A stretch of 64,000 nucleotides of DNA from Treponema sp. (GTDB lineage: Bacteria > Spirochaetota > Spirochaetia > Treponematales > Treponemataceae), in assembly GCA_017469785.1 (NCBI GenBank), contig JAFUFU010000036.1, positions 19,004 through 83,003 of the forward strand, given 5' to 3'. Below, piece after piece: positions 43,453-51,618 of this stretch (position 1 is the stretch's first letter; each line of letters begins with the position of its first letter). Below the pieces are notes generated by a model. That model was not told where the DNA came from and searched no databases. It saw only the letters and a list, made by a program, of their open reading frames with translations. Position numbers and translations under genes: made by a program.

Positions 43453-43517
43453 ACGGCAAAGAGGTCGTAGGTTTTTCGCCATAAGTGTTTTTCGGCGCAA
43501 AGTCTACGGCCTTTTTT
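43453..43517 (+). promoter_or_regulatory. glnA leader: hexaloop antiterminator hairpin and terminator
   Basis: Hairpin 1: ACGGC (43453-43457), hexaloop AAAGAG (43458-43463), GTCGT (43464-43468). Competing terminator: AAGAGGTCGTAG (43459-43470) pairs with CTACGGCCTTTT (43504-43515), then U. Compared with the asnB leader, the first 18 bases (ACGRCAAAGAGGTCGYAG) and the 3' arm (TCTRYGGCCTYTTTT) are conserved while the middle differs, and stem changes are pairing-preserving (G-U for A-U). The terminator ends 3-4 bases before the ribosome site of glnA. Confidence 0.78.
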
Positions 43518-43530
43518 CATGGAGAAGCAG

Positions 43531-44703
43531 ATGTTATACACACAGGAAGAAGTTTTAGATTATGTAAAAGAGGAAGATGTCAAATTCGTGCGCCTTGCAT
43601 ATTTTGACCTCTCAGGCAAGCAGAAAAACGCCACGATTATGGCGAGCGAACTTCCCAGGGCTTTTGAGAACGGTGTCGCTTTTGACGCCTCGGCCATCGA
43701 TGACTTTGAGGAGGCCAACAAGGCGGATCTTTTTCTCTTTCCAGACGCTTCAACACTCTCCGTCCTGCCTTGGCGGCCAAGCTCGGGCAAAGTCATACGC
43801 ATGTTCTGCGACATCCGGCGCTCGGACGGCTCTCCATACAAAAAAGATTGCCGCCACCTGCTTAAAGAAGCAGCCAGAAAAATCAAGGGCGAATGCGGCG
43901 TAGACCTTCAGATTGGCACGGAATTTGAATTCTATCTCTTCAAACTGGACGAAAACAGCGAGGCGACGAAAATTCCTTTCGACAAGGCCGGCTACATGGA
44001 CATCGCCCCGGAAGACAAGGGAGAAAATATCCGCCGCAATATCTGCTTCACTTTGGAACAGATGGGTATCACGCCGGAATCAAGCCATCACGAGGAAGGC
44101 CCCGGCCAGAATGAAGTCGATTTCCGCTATTCAGATCCGCTCACTGCCGCCGACAACGCTTCAACTTTCAAATGGATTGTACGCACAAAGGCAGCAGAAA
44201 GCGGTCTGTACGCAGATTTTTCCCCGAAACCGCTTTTAGACAAGCCGGGAAGCGGAATGCACATCAACATTTCCTGCTCGGATGCAAATAAAAATGACCA
44301 GATTCTCGCGGGAATCCTCAGTCATATTGAAGAAATCACTTATTTCCTCAATCCAACGGAGAATTCCTACAATCGCCTCGGCGAACTCAAGGCTCCACGA
44401 TTCATCTGTTGGGGAAAGGAAAACCGCTCGGCCCTGATTCGCGTGCCAGCAAGCAAGGACAAAATGCGTCTGGAAATCCGCTCGCCGGATCCAAGCTGCA
44501 ATCCCTACATCGCCTTTACACTGCTCATTCATGCGGCAATCGACGGAATCAAGAATAAGCTGCAGCCACCGGCCCCCGCCACAGAAAATCTCTTCGACTC
44601 GGCGGTGGCAAAAAAAGTCAGCTACAAGACGATTCCAGACACCATTGAGGAATCACGGGAACTCGCCCTCAACAGCAGCTTCATCAAGGAAATCTTAGGC
44701 TGA
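43531..44703 (+). CDS. glnA: Glutamine synthetase, type I family
   Basis: Forms glutamine from glutamate and ammonia with ATP. Start at 43531 (MLYTQEEVLDYVKEED), chosen because GGAG lies 6 bases upstream; an ATG at 43519 directly abuts the terminator. 390 residues, shorter than the ~440 of classic GSI. Motifs: IGTEFEFYLFKLD (metal/glutamate), HHEEGPGQNEVDFRY, GSGMHINISCSD, NRLGELKAP, ENRSALIRVPAS and RLEIRSPDPSCNPY. The ANTAR gene follows by 2 bases, so the regulator of the leader is probably co-transcribed with its target. Confidence 0.92.
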   Translation: MLYTQEEVLDYVKEEDVKFVRLAYFDLSGKQKNATIMASELPRAFENGVAFDASAIDDFEEANKADLFLFPDASTLSVLPWRPSSGKVIRMFCDIRRSDGSPYKKDCRHLLKEAARKIKGECGVDLQIGTEFEFYLFKLDENSEATKIPFDKAGYMDIAPEDKGENIRRNICFTLEQMGITPESSHHEEGPGQNEVDFRYSDPLTAADNASTFKWIVRTKAAESGLYADFSPKPLLDKPGSGMHINISCSDANKNDQILAGILSHIEEITYFLNPTENSYNRLGELKAPRFICWGKENRSALIRVPASKDKMRLEIRSPDPSCNPYIAFTLLIHAAIDGIKNKLQPPAPATENLFDSAVAKKVSYKTIPDTIEESRELALNSSFIKEILG

Positions 44704-44705
44704 GA

Positions 44706-45272
44706 ATGACTTCTGACACACATTCTGTCCTTCTTGTGACAAAAGATACGAAGATTTCCTCTCTTGTAAGCCTGATGCTCGCCCCGCCCCTCTTTGAGCT
44801 TTCAGTCTGCACGGATTTCAACGAGGCCCGGCGAAAATGCGATGAACGGAATTTCAACATCGTAATCGCCGACTTTTCCGACGGAGAGGGAACTGATTTT
44901 GCCATTGACATCTCAGATTCTCCTGCCACGATTCTGCTTTTAGCCCCGGCCGAGCATTTTGACCAGATTAGCTTCAAGGTAGAAGGTTACGGAATTCTTA
45001 CGCTCACCAGCCCGTTCGACCAGTTCTATTTTTACAACATGATTAAGGTGGCCATCGCCGTACATTACAAAGTCCAGGTTCTTTCCAGCAAGGCCACGCA
45101 GCTCAAGCAAAAAATGGAAGAAATCAGGCTTGTAAACCGGGCAAAAATGCTTCTCATGCAGGGCAAAAGCATGACGGAACAGGAAGCCCACCGCTACATT
45201 GAAAAAGAAGCAATGGACACCGGCTCAAAAAAGACGGCTGTGGCTGAAATAATAATAAAAACCCTGAGTTGA
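44706..45272 (+). CDS. ANTAR-domain transcription antiterminator with degenerate receiver
   Basis: 188 residues. Residues ~1-110 are a receiver-like domain (SVLLVTKDTKISSLVSLML, NIVIADFSDGEG), in which the usual Lys before Pro is replaced (TLTSPFD), so ordinary phosphorylation is doubtful. A helix joins it to the C-terminal ANTAR domain (QLKQKMEEIRLVNRAKMLLM, QGKSMTEQEAHRYIEKEAMD). ANTAR proteins bind RNA hexaloops with A1 and G4 and prevent termination, mostly in nitrogen genes. It sits 2 bases after glnA, behind the leader described at 43453-43517. Confidence 0.93.
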   Translation: MTSDTHSVLLVTKDTKISSLVSLMLAPPLFELSVCTDFNEARRKCDERNFNIVIADFSDGEGTDFAIDISDSPATILLLAPAEHFDQISFKVEGYGILTLTSPFDQFYFYNMIKVAIAVHYKVQVLSSKATQLKQKMEEIRLVNRAKMLLMQGKSMTEQEAHRYIEKEAMDTGSKKTAVAEIIIKTLS

Positions 45273-45291
45273 GAAACCTTAAAGACCAAAG

Positions 45292-46119
45292 CTAAAATTT
45301 CAGGGCAAAGGAAACGCCGTTTCCCAAGAGAGAAAGATTCACGTCATCGTGCTTTGCGTTGAATGTGTGAACCCAGGGAACGAAAAACCCCACTGCGCTT
45401 CCGATACAGGCACCTGTGAGAACATCCGTCATAAAATGATTCCCGCTCATAATGCGAAGGGAAGCTACTCCGGCGGCCAAGGCATAAGAGCCGGCCACGA
45501 CAGGAAGCCGCCAATTCGATTCCGGGAAATATTTGCAGAAAGTGTAGCTTGTAAAAGTCGCACAGGCAAAGGCCATTGTAGAATGTCCGGACGGGAACGA
45601 ATTGGCCCAATCGCCATCATCCACATCTTTCTCAGGGAAAGTATCCGCATCGTAATACATATAGGGCCGGGTTCTGCTTACGGCGAGTTTTGTAAGCTCC
45701 TTGATTCCATTCGCTATCAAAAGAGTCTCGGCATACATTACTCCGCAAGTGAGCCACTCTTCTTTGCCCTTTGCGGCCAGAACTGCCGGAGTAGCCATAG
45801 TCGCCACAAGCAGAAAATCAGCGGCCTTGTCACGGCTTTTTGAGTAGGAATGCATGAAATAGCGGTCAATGGAATTCACGTCGCCCTTATCGTATTTCTG
45901 TCCCTTGTATTTCTGCCGGTTGACTTCAAGGACATTGTCCAAAATCAAGTCCGAACCAGAAAGAGCAAGTCCTGTTCCAAGCAGGATTCCGTCTGTCACT
46001 GGAGAGAGCGCGAAAACCTCCCCGCATCCCCAAACATTAAAGGGCTTATCGCGTTCTGCCCCGGTCAAGGGAGCGAGCAGGAGAACAAGCAGAGCGAGGG
46101 CAAGTATTTTTTTAGGCAT
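45292..46119 (-). CDS. Exported PAP2-superfamily phosphatase
   Basis: A membrane/periplasmic phosphatase of lipid phosphates, undecaprenyl pyrophosphate or related substrates. 275 residues: signal peptide (KKILALALLVLLLAPLTGAE), then the three PAP2 motifs KLAVSRTRPYMYY, SFPSGHSTMAFACATF and GNHFMTDVLTG. Hydrophobic segments surround the motifs. It is preceded by the SPOR gene on the same strand, 17 bases away, suggesting an operon for envelope functions. It ends convergent to the ANTAR gene. Confidence 0.9.
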   Translation of the reverse strand: MPKKILALALLVLLLAPLTGAERDKPFNVWGCGEVFALSPVTDGILLGTGLALSGSDLILDNVLEVNRQKYKGQKYDKGDVNSIDRYFMHSYSKSRDKAADFLLVATMATPAVLAAKGKEEWLTCGVMYAETLLIANGIKELTKLAVSRTRPYMYYDADTFPEKDVDDGDWANSFPSGHSTMAFACATFTSYTFCKYFPESNWRLPVVAGSYALAAGVASLRIMSGNHFMTDVLTGACIGSAVGFFVPWVHTFNAKHDDVNLSLLGNGVSFALKF

Positions 46120-46136
46120 GATTCAGATTTCCGCCT

Positions 46137-48080
46137 TTATTTCGCGTCGCTCATCGAATCAGAGGCTACAAAATCCGAGTCCCAGATTTTCAAGTCTTTG
46201 CCGAACTGAATCAAATCTTCCTTTTCGAGAATGCTGTTTGGAGCCGTATCAAGGGCAATGACATAAGATTTCGTAGAGAAAGAAATTTCCTTCTGGCTTG
46301 AATTTGAAAGATACCATCCTTCAAGAGCGTTGAAGGAAATCGGCTGATTTGCAGAGGAAATCTCCGCGGAATTTTTTGCCGTCGTAAAATGCTCATGCAC
46401 TGACCTTGCATTGAAATCGTAATCCAAATCATAGAATCCTACGCACAAAAGCGCAGAACGTTCTATAAAATATGACTTGGCAAGGGAGTGCCCGACAATC
46501 GGCAGGGCCCATTCTGCATTATTTCGGTCCCTTGAGTAAGACTCATCGACTTTCTTGAAATCAAAACAGATGAACGAACGGCTTTCTTCTTCGTTTGAAT
46601 CAGGAAGCACAAAGAAAGTCCTTCGCATCTGCGGGAAAAGAGAAAGGGAACCGTCATTGAAAGAATCAATCAGGAAATTAATGAATTCATCTCTGGTAAA
46701 ATCATTTGAGCTGATTCTCACAAAAAGTTTTTCCGCTATGTTTTTTCCGAAGAGAACTGTCTCTCCGTTATTCTCATAAAGCTCGCAATCAAAAACGCCG
46801 TTTCGCGCTCCAAACTGCATTGAGTCAGCTTCCCCTTCAAAATCGTCAGAGGGAAATTGTTCGGCTGCCGCCATGAAAATATTGACATTCTTCTGGTACA
46901 GTTCATCGCGACATGTGGCAAGAAGAGCCGCTTCAACAGAATTCTCACCGCCGATATATCCGAGAATGTCCGAGGAAAGGGTCGGCTTATCAGAGCTTGC
47001 AAGATAATTATCGTAATCAAGAATTATGATTTCCTGTATCGGGAAATCCTTGTTCGCAGGAAACTGGCTTACGATTTTTTCAACGGGAGAAGACAGGCAG
47101 GTCGAGATTTCTGTTTTGCCGTCATTGAAGGCAACCGGCTCACGTGCAATAATCTCGTCATATTTTTTGATTCGCGCTTCGATTTCGCGGTAATCAGAAA
47201 CAGCCGTGTCAGCTATTCCTGCGTCCGTGAACTGTGCCTGCAATTCTTCCGCTTCCTCGCGGCTGGCAAAAGCCCCTACATGGATGTTGAAAGCAAAAAA
47301 TTCATTCGGGTCAAAGGTCTTGAGCATATAGGGGTCAAAACCAAGCTCCTTGAGACGGTTACTGTCATTCTGTGCGAACTGCTCGTATTTATATGAGCGG
47401 ACCTGCACGGAATAAGGCATTTCCTCGCTGAGAACGGCTTTTTCGTTTTTATCGAGGTTTTTTGGCTCTTCACTGATTTCCGGCACAACCTCACTTTTCG
47501 CGACTTCAACGATGAGAGGTTCCGGCACTGGAGCTGGAGTTGGTTCTGGTTCTGGTTCTGGCTCCGGCTCAGGTTCGGGAGCAAGCAGCTCAGTTTTTGG
47601 TTCCTCAGGAACAGGAAGCGGCTCGGCTTTCGGCAATGGTTCTGGTTTCGGCTCAGCCTTAGGCTCAATCTTGACTTCGGGAATCGGCGCCAGTGCAGGC
47701 TCCGCTTTTTTTGAAGCCACTGGAGCGGTCTGGACTGGAGAATTCTTCTGGATTATCTTTTCGCTTTTACATACCCAGAAATCTTTCAGGCCAAGTTCCT
47801 TAACAAAGGAATAATTTTTCACTTCATCTCGATATTTTCTGGCATCAGCAATTTTCTTAAATTCCTTTGAAAGAAGAACACGGTAATAACTCTCATTCTT
47901 GACCTTACTTTCACTGACGAAAGAAGCCATGCTCTGCTTTTCCAGCCTTATGACCATTTCCTCTGCATTTTTCAGTTGCTTGTAAGAAGCCACGCAGACA
48001 TGATATCCCTCTGCAAAAGCCGAAATCACAAAGAAATTCAATAGTACAATAGAAAGAAAAAATTTTAGTGATTTTTTCAT
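46137..48080 (-). CDS. Exported protein with two SPOR-like domains and a proline-rich linker
   Basis: Start at 48080 (MKKSLKFFLSIVLLNFFVIS) gives a signal peptide and has GGGGG upstream; the longer frame overlaps a terminator. The ~647 residues hold a SPOR-like domain at ~27-105 (YHVCVASYKQLKNAEEMVIR), a linker of Pro-Glu repeats (~125-190), a second SPOR domain (PYSVQVRSYKYEQFAQNDSN, IHVGAFASREEAEELQAQF) and a ~380-residue C-terminal domain I do not recognise. SPOR domains bind denuded septal peptidoglycan. This suggests a role at division sites, an inference from the domain. Confidence 0.8.
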   Translation of the reverse strand: MKKSLKFFLSIVLLNFFVISAFAEGYHVCVASYKQLKNAEEMVIRLEKQSMASFVSESKVKNESYYRVLLSKEFKKIADARKYRDEVKNYSFVKELGLKDFWVCKSEKIIQKNSPVQTAPVASKKAEPALAPIPEVKIEPKAEPKPEPLPKAEPLPVPEEPKTELLAPEPEPEPEPEPEPTPAPVPEPLIVEVAKSEVVPEISEEPKNLDKNEKAVLSEEMPYSVQVRSYKYEQFAQNDSNRLKELGFDPYMLKTFDPNEFFAFNIHVGAFASREEAEELQAQFTDAGIADTAVSDYREIEARIKKYDEIIAREPVAFNDGKTEISTCLSSPVEKIVSQFPANKDFPIQEIIILDYDNYLASSDKPTLSSDILGYIGGENSVEAALLATCRDELYQKNVNIFMAAAEQFPSDDFEGEADSMQFGARNGVFDCELYENNGETVLFGKNIAEKLFVRISSNDFTRDEFINFLIDSFNDGSLSLFPQMRRTFFVLPDSNEEESRSFICFDFKKVDESYSRDRNNAEWALPIVGHSLAKSYFIERSALLCVGFYDLDYDFNARSVHEHFTTAKNSAEISSANQPISFNALEGWYLSNSSQKEISFSTKSYVIALDTAPNSILEKEDLIQFGKDLKIWDSDFVASDSMSDAK

Positions 48081-48096
48081 GATGCCCCCATGATAC

Positions 48097-48128
48097 AAAA
48101 AAGCACCCGCCAAGGCGAGTGCTTTTAT
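48097..48128 (-). terminator. Terminator of the polygalacturonase gene
   Basis: Minus strand AAAAGCACTCGCC (48126-48114) pairs with GGCGGGTGCTTTT with one mismatch and a short loop, followed by U. Confidence 0.8.
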
Positions 48129-48141
48129 TATCGGCATATTT

Positions 48142-49497
48142 TTATTCGTATATAAAGGTTTCTTTTGGCCCATCTATAGTCACGTTCTCGAATTTTGCAC
48201 CGGGAGCGTTTCGTACCCTGAAACTCTTTACAGTCACTTCCGGAAGTCCGTAGAACATATCGCTTTCCATCGGCGATCGGTCAGAAGATTCGTCTGTGGT
48301 GAAGTGGCAGTCGCGGATTTCAAGATTGTCGATTGGCATTTCAGGAAGACCTACGATAAATCCAGCGCTGGCCTTGCAATTTTTGCCACGGCAACCGATG
48401 ATTTTGACATCATGAATACGCGGGGTCTCACTCGTAACCGGCTGCTTTTCTAGGGAGAAAAGAGGAGACTTTGTATCTGTGATGCCGCACTTGTAATACA
48501 TGTTCATTGCGATTGGGCAGAGAGTGTCATCCATGACGAGATTTTTTAGCTCAATGTCATACAAGTCACCGCCACGGCCTCGCCGGCTCTTAATTCGGAT
48601 TCCACGGTCAGTGCCGCTCAAATCGCAGTTTTCTGCGTGAACGTGCTGGATTCCGGCCGCCGTTTCTGAGCCGAGGACGATTCCACCGTGAGCAAAGCGG
48701 ACGGTGCAATCCTTGATTGTGACATTGACTGTAGGACGGTTCACGCGGATTCCGTCCGGGCCTGAACCAGATTTGAGACAAATTCCGTCGTCGCCGACAG
48801 CAACAAAACAATTCAGAATCTGGACATTCGTGCATGAATCCACGTCAATTCCATCAGTGTTTGGCGCTGAATAAGGATTTTCGATTTTAAGGTCTCTCAG
48901 AACCAAATCATCGACATAAAGGGGATGAACAGTCCAGAAAGGAGAATTCTTGATGTGAACGCCCTCGAGAGTTACGTGCTGGCAGTTGATGAATTCAATG
49001 AGCGAAGGACGCAGGAACTGTGTCTCTCGGCCGCCGCCACCGCCAGCCTGATTTTCGTATCCCGGGTTCAATTCTGCCAAAGCAAGCTCGTAAGAAGCCA
49101 TGGGTTTTGACTGGCCAGCTGTTTTTTTTGCCTTGACGATACCCCACCAGTCGCTTCCGTTTCCATTTATCAAGCCTTTGCCTGTGACGGTGACATTTTT
49201 GCAGTCTGAGGCACGAATCAAGGAGTGCATGGCATAACATTCAACACCTTCCCAACGGGTGAAGGCAGGCGGATATTCAGACGGATCTGTCAAAAAAGAC
49301 AGTTCGGCGCCTTCTGAAAGCTCAAGAGTTGAGTTGTCGACTAAATCTATCGGGCCTGTAAGCCAAATTCCCGTACCGACGGTAAGTTTTCCGCCACCAT
49401 TTTTTGAAATTTCCTCAAACGCTGCTTTAAAAGAATTCGTATTGTCAAAAGTACCGCCACTTTTTCCACCAAAATCTTTAATATTTACTTCAATCAT
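48142..49497 (-). CDS. GH28 polygalacturonase without signal peptide
   Basis: Hydrolyses galacturonide linkages. 451 residues with a right-handed beta-helix and the GH28 catalytic set: NTDGIDVDSC (N-T-D), VAVGDDGICLKSG (D-D), FAHGGIVLGSET (G-H-G variant with H-G-G) and RGIRIKSRRGRGG (R-I-K). The start MIEVNIKDFGGKSGG has no export signal, so it should act in the cytoplasm on imported oligogalacturonides, like exo-acting relatives. The gene precedes nothing on its strand but the SPOR gene beyond a terminator. It probably works with the pectinesterase 93 bases upstream. Confidence 0.92.
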   Translation of the reverse strand: MIEVNIKDFGGKSGGTFDNTNSFKAAFEEISKNGGGKLTVGTGIWLTGPIDLVDNSTLELSEGAELSFLTDPSEYPPAFTRWEGVECYAMHSLIRASDCKNVTVTGKGLINGNGSDWWGIVKAKKTAGQSKPMASYELALAELNPGYENQAGGGGGRETQFLRPSLIEFINCQHVTLEGVHIKNSPFWTVHPLYVDDLVLRDLKIENPYSAPNTDGIDVDSCTNVQILNCFVAVGDDGICLKSGSGPDGIRVNRPTVNVTIKDCTVRFAHGGIVLGSETAAGIQHVHAENCDLSGTDRGIRIKSRRGRGGDLYDIELKNLVMDDTLCPIAMNMYYKCGITDTKSPLFSLEKQPVTSETPRIHDVKIIGCRGKNCKASAGFIVGLPEMPIDNLEIRDCHFTTDESSDRSPMESDMFYGLPEVTVKSFRVRNAPGAKFENVTIDGPKETFIYE

Positions 49498-49590
49498 ACA
49501 ATCCCTCGTGTGAGTTTTTCACTATTCTTATTTTACTAAGGTTTCATTAGTTCACAAGCGATGAATAAGATATGATTTTGTATTTTTGCG

Positions 49591-50550
49591 TTAAGAAACA
49601 ACAATTTTTACGAGCTGATTTTTTTCATTTTCTGTCATAGTGTAGCCGTGCTTTTCCTGTAAGGCAGTGTCGTAATCGGAGAGAGTGCCGTCAGCATGGA
49701 GGATTTTCGTGCCGTACTCCCGCCAGCCCCATAGGGCGCTTCCCTTTTCGGGATAGACGGCTCGCGTGCCATCTTCGTCAGTCCAAAGGGCAAGGTCGTA
49801 CAAGTCAGAAATGCGGCAGTTGATGAGAGCGATTGAATCCCAGCGGTCAAGGCTGTCTGGCTTTCCAGTTCCCTGTGAGCGACCGATGTAAATTCTGGCC
49901 TTTTTGCCCCGGTCATCGGCAGTGAAGTCGCAGTCGATAAAGACAAATCCAGGCTTTGAATTCCATGCCCGGCTCTGGAGGACATAGGCCGGTCGGTCCC
50001 TTCCCCGGTTGTCGTCTCGGGTGTGAAGAGTGCATTTTTCAAAGACAGAATAATTGCAGTAGCCCCAGATAAAATCCACATCGCCGGTGACATAACAATT
50101 CTTGAAGTGTGAAATTCCCTTTACATGAATCGTGTCCTGGCGGCTGATAAAGCGCATTCCCTCGCAAAAAAGCTCTCCGTCCTGACAGTGAAAGCAAATC
50201 GCTTCCGCCTGATTACCAAGAGAAGCGTCGTCACAAGTTTTGACATGAGTGTTTTCAATAGTAAAATTTTTAAGCGTTACGGAAGTGCATTTTTCGCCAA
50301 AAGTGATGACCGCGCGATTTTCAGTGTCCTTGTGGAAAGCCTCGCAGTTTTCGCCACGGAGAGCGCAGCGGGAAGAATCCCCAGAAGCACTCTCAATCAC
50401 CAGCGGATTAGGCAGATTGTAAAAAATCCGCTGGTGCTCCAGTGCATGATGCTCGCCGTCAGCAAGCAAAATATGAACAAGCTCGCTAGAAGGAGAGATT
50501 TGGGAAAAAATTCCATCAAGAGAATCTTTAGTTGTAAGCGTAATTTCCAT
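49591..50550 (-). CDS. CE8 pectinesterase without signal peptide
   Basis: Removes methyl esters from galacturonate. Start at 50550 (MEITLTTKDSLDGIFSQISP), 2 bases after the stop of the kinase gene upstream; weak ribosome site. 319 residues with CE8 blocks AICFHCQDGELFCEGM, SRQDTIHVKG (Q and D of the active site), GDVDFIWGYCNYSVFEKC (catalytic Asp) and YIGRSQGTGKPDSLDRWDS (Arg). It has no export signal, so demethylation would occur inside the cell. It is in line with the cytoplasmic GH28 enzyme. Confidence 0.9.
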   Translation of the reverse strand: MEITLTTKDSLDGIFSQISPSSELVHILLADGEHHALEHQRIFYNLPNPLVIESASGDSSRCALRGENCEAFHKDTENRAVITFGEKCTSVTLKNFTIENTHVKTCDDASLGNQAEAICFHCQDGELFCEGMRFISRQDTIHVKGISHFKNCYVTGDVDFIWGYCNYSVFEKCTLHTRDDNRGRDRPAYVLQSRAWNSKPGFVFIDCDFTADDRGKKARIYIGRSQGTGKPDSLDRWDSIALINCRISDLYDLALWTDEDGTRAVYPEKGSALWGWREYGTKILHADGTLSDYDTALQEKHGYTMTENEKNQLVKIVVS

Positions 50551-50552
50551 AA

Positions 50553-51191
50553 TTAACTTCTTGCCAGTTCCACAATCCACTTTGCGGTGGCTTCGATTCC
50601 GGCGCTGGTGCTGTTAATCATCATGTCGTAGTTCTTGCGGTCGCCCCAGATGTTTTCAGTGAAAGTGTTGTAGTGGTTTGCACGGCGTTTGTCGATTTGG
50701 ATAATCGTTTTTTTGGCGCAAGACTCGGTTTCCTTGTAGATTTCCTCGATTCGTTTGACTTTTGCATCGATGTCAGCATAGATGAAGACATTGAGCAAGT
50801 CTTTGTTGTCGATTTGGTCAGAGGTTGAGAGAATATAGTCCGCGCAGCGACCGACGATTACGCAAGGTTCTTTTGTGAGACCTAGGATGATTTTGCGCTC
50901 GGCATTAAAAATCTGGTCTGCAAGGGGAAGATTTGCCTGCCCCACAGGTTGCCCCACGCCACCCGCGCTGGTTCCGGCATAGCTGGTTCCCAAAAGCAGG
51001 TTGTAAAGCCAGCCAGAAGAAAGGTTCTGCTCGGTCTTTTTGATGAAATCCGCAGAAAGTCCGCTTTCTTCAGCCGCCAAATCAATGATTTCCTTGTCAT
51101 AGAAAGAATAGCCCAACTGTTCGGCGACCATTTTGCCAATCAAGCGACCGCCAGAACCATATTCACGACTGATTGTAATATATTTTTTCAT
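50553..51191 (-). CDS. Cytidylate kinase-like family protein
   Basis: Start at 51191 (MKKYITISREYGSGGRLIGK) with AGAGG upstream. The 212 residues follow the cytidylate kinase-like (CMK2) family: P-loop-like SREYGSGGRLIGKMVAE, YSFYDKEIIDLAAEESG, CVIVGRCADYIL and FIYADIDAKVKRI. The substrate may be cytidylate or another small molecule. The same operon continues with the pectinesterase, which may be chance. Confidence 0.8.
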   Translation of the reverse strand: MKKYITISREYGSGGRLIGKMVAEQLGYSFYDKEIIDLAAEESGLSADFIKKTEQNLSSGWLYNLLLGTSYAGTSAGGVGQPVGQANLPLADQIFNAERKIILGLTKEPCVIVGRCADYILSTSDQIDNKDLLNVFIYADIDAKVKRIEEIYKETESCAKKTIIQIDKRRANHYNTFTENIWGDRKNYDMMINSTSAGIEATAKWIVELARS

Positions 51192-51270
51192 AGTTCTACC
51201 TCTCTTTTCTTCTGTAGATTTTTCACGAAACATATTATATCATAGCTTTTGAAAACGGGGGATAAAAAAA

Positions 51271-51618
51271 ATGACAGGTTACGAAAAAATTGCGGTCCTT
51301 TTGACAGAACTCGGAAGAGAAACAAGCGAACAAATTCTTTCGATTCTCCGTCTCTCACCCGAGCAGATGAACAAAATCAGCAAAAACATCATGACGCTGG
51401 GAAGCTACAATCCCCGGAACCTGCTCCATGTCCAACGGGAAACAGCCGTCCTTGAAGAAGTAAAACGATTCGGCGAATTGCGGGGCATTTACAGAGAAGT
51501 CGCTCCGCAAAATGGCGGATTCATCATGGTGGATGACAAACTTGAAAATCTCAAAAATGAAATTCCCAAGAGTCCTGAAGACGTTGCAAACATCCTGAGA
51601 GGCTGGCTCGACAAATGA
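51271..51618 (+). CDS. Small FliG-N-like protein
   Basis: 115 residues. The first ~75 (MTGYEKIAVLLTELGRETSE, ILSILRLSPEQMNKISKNIM) resemble a single FliG N-terminal or middle repeat, but the rest of FliG, including the charged motor domain, is absent. GGGGG precedes the start. The stop overlaps the next start (ATGA at 51615-51618), linking it to the metallo-hydrolase. A role in the flagellar switch is only a resemblance. Confidence 0.6.
   Translation: MTGYEKIAVLLTELGRETSEQILSILRLSPEQMNKISKNIMTLGSYNPRNLLHVQRETAVLEEVKRFGELRGIYREVAPQNGGFIMVDDKLENLKNEIPKSPEDVANILRGWLDK

Noticed and set aside
43306-43517. T-box or glutamine riboswitch in the asnB/glnA leaders
   Set aside because: No T-box antiterminator sequence, specifier loop or glnA-riboswitch core is visible; the hexaloop plus ANTAR gene explains the data better.
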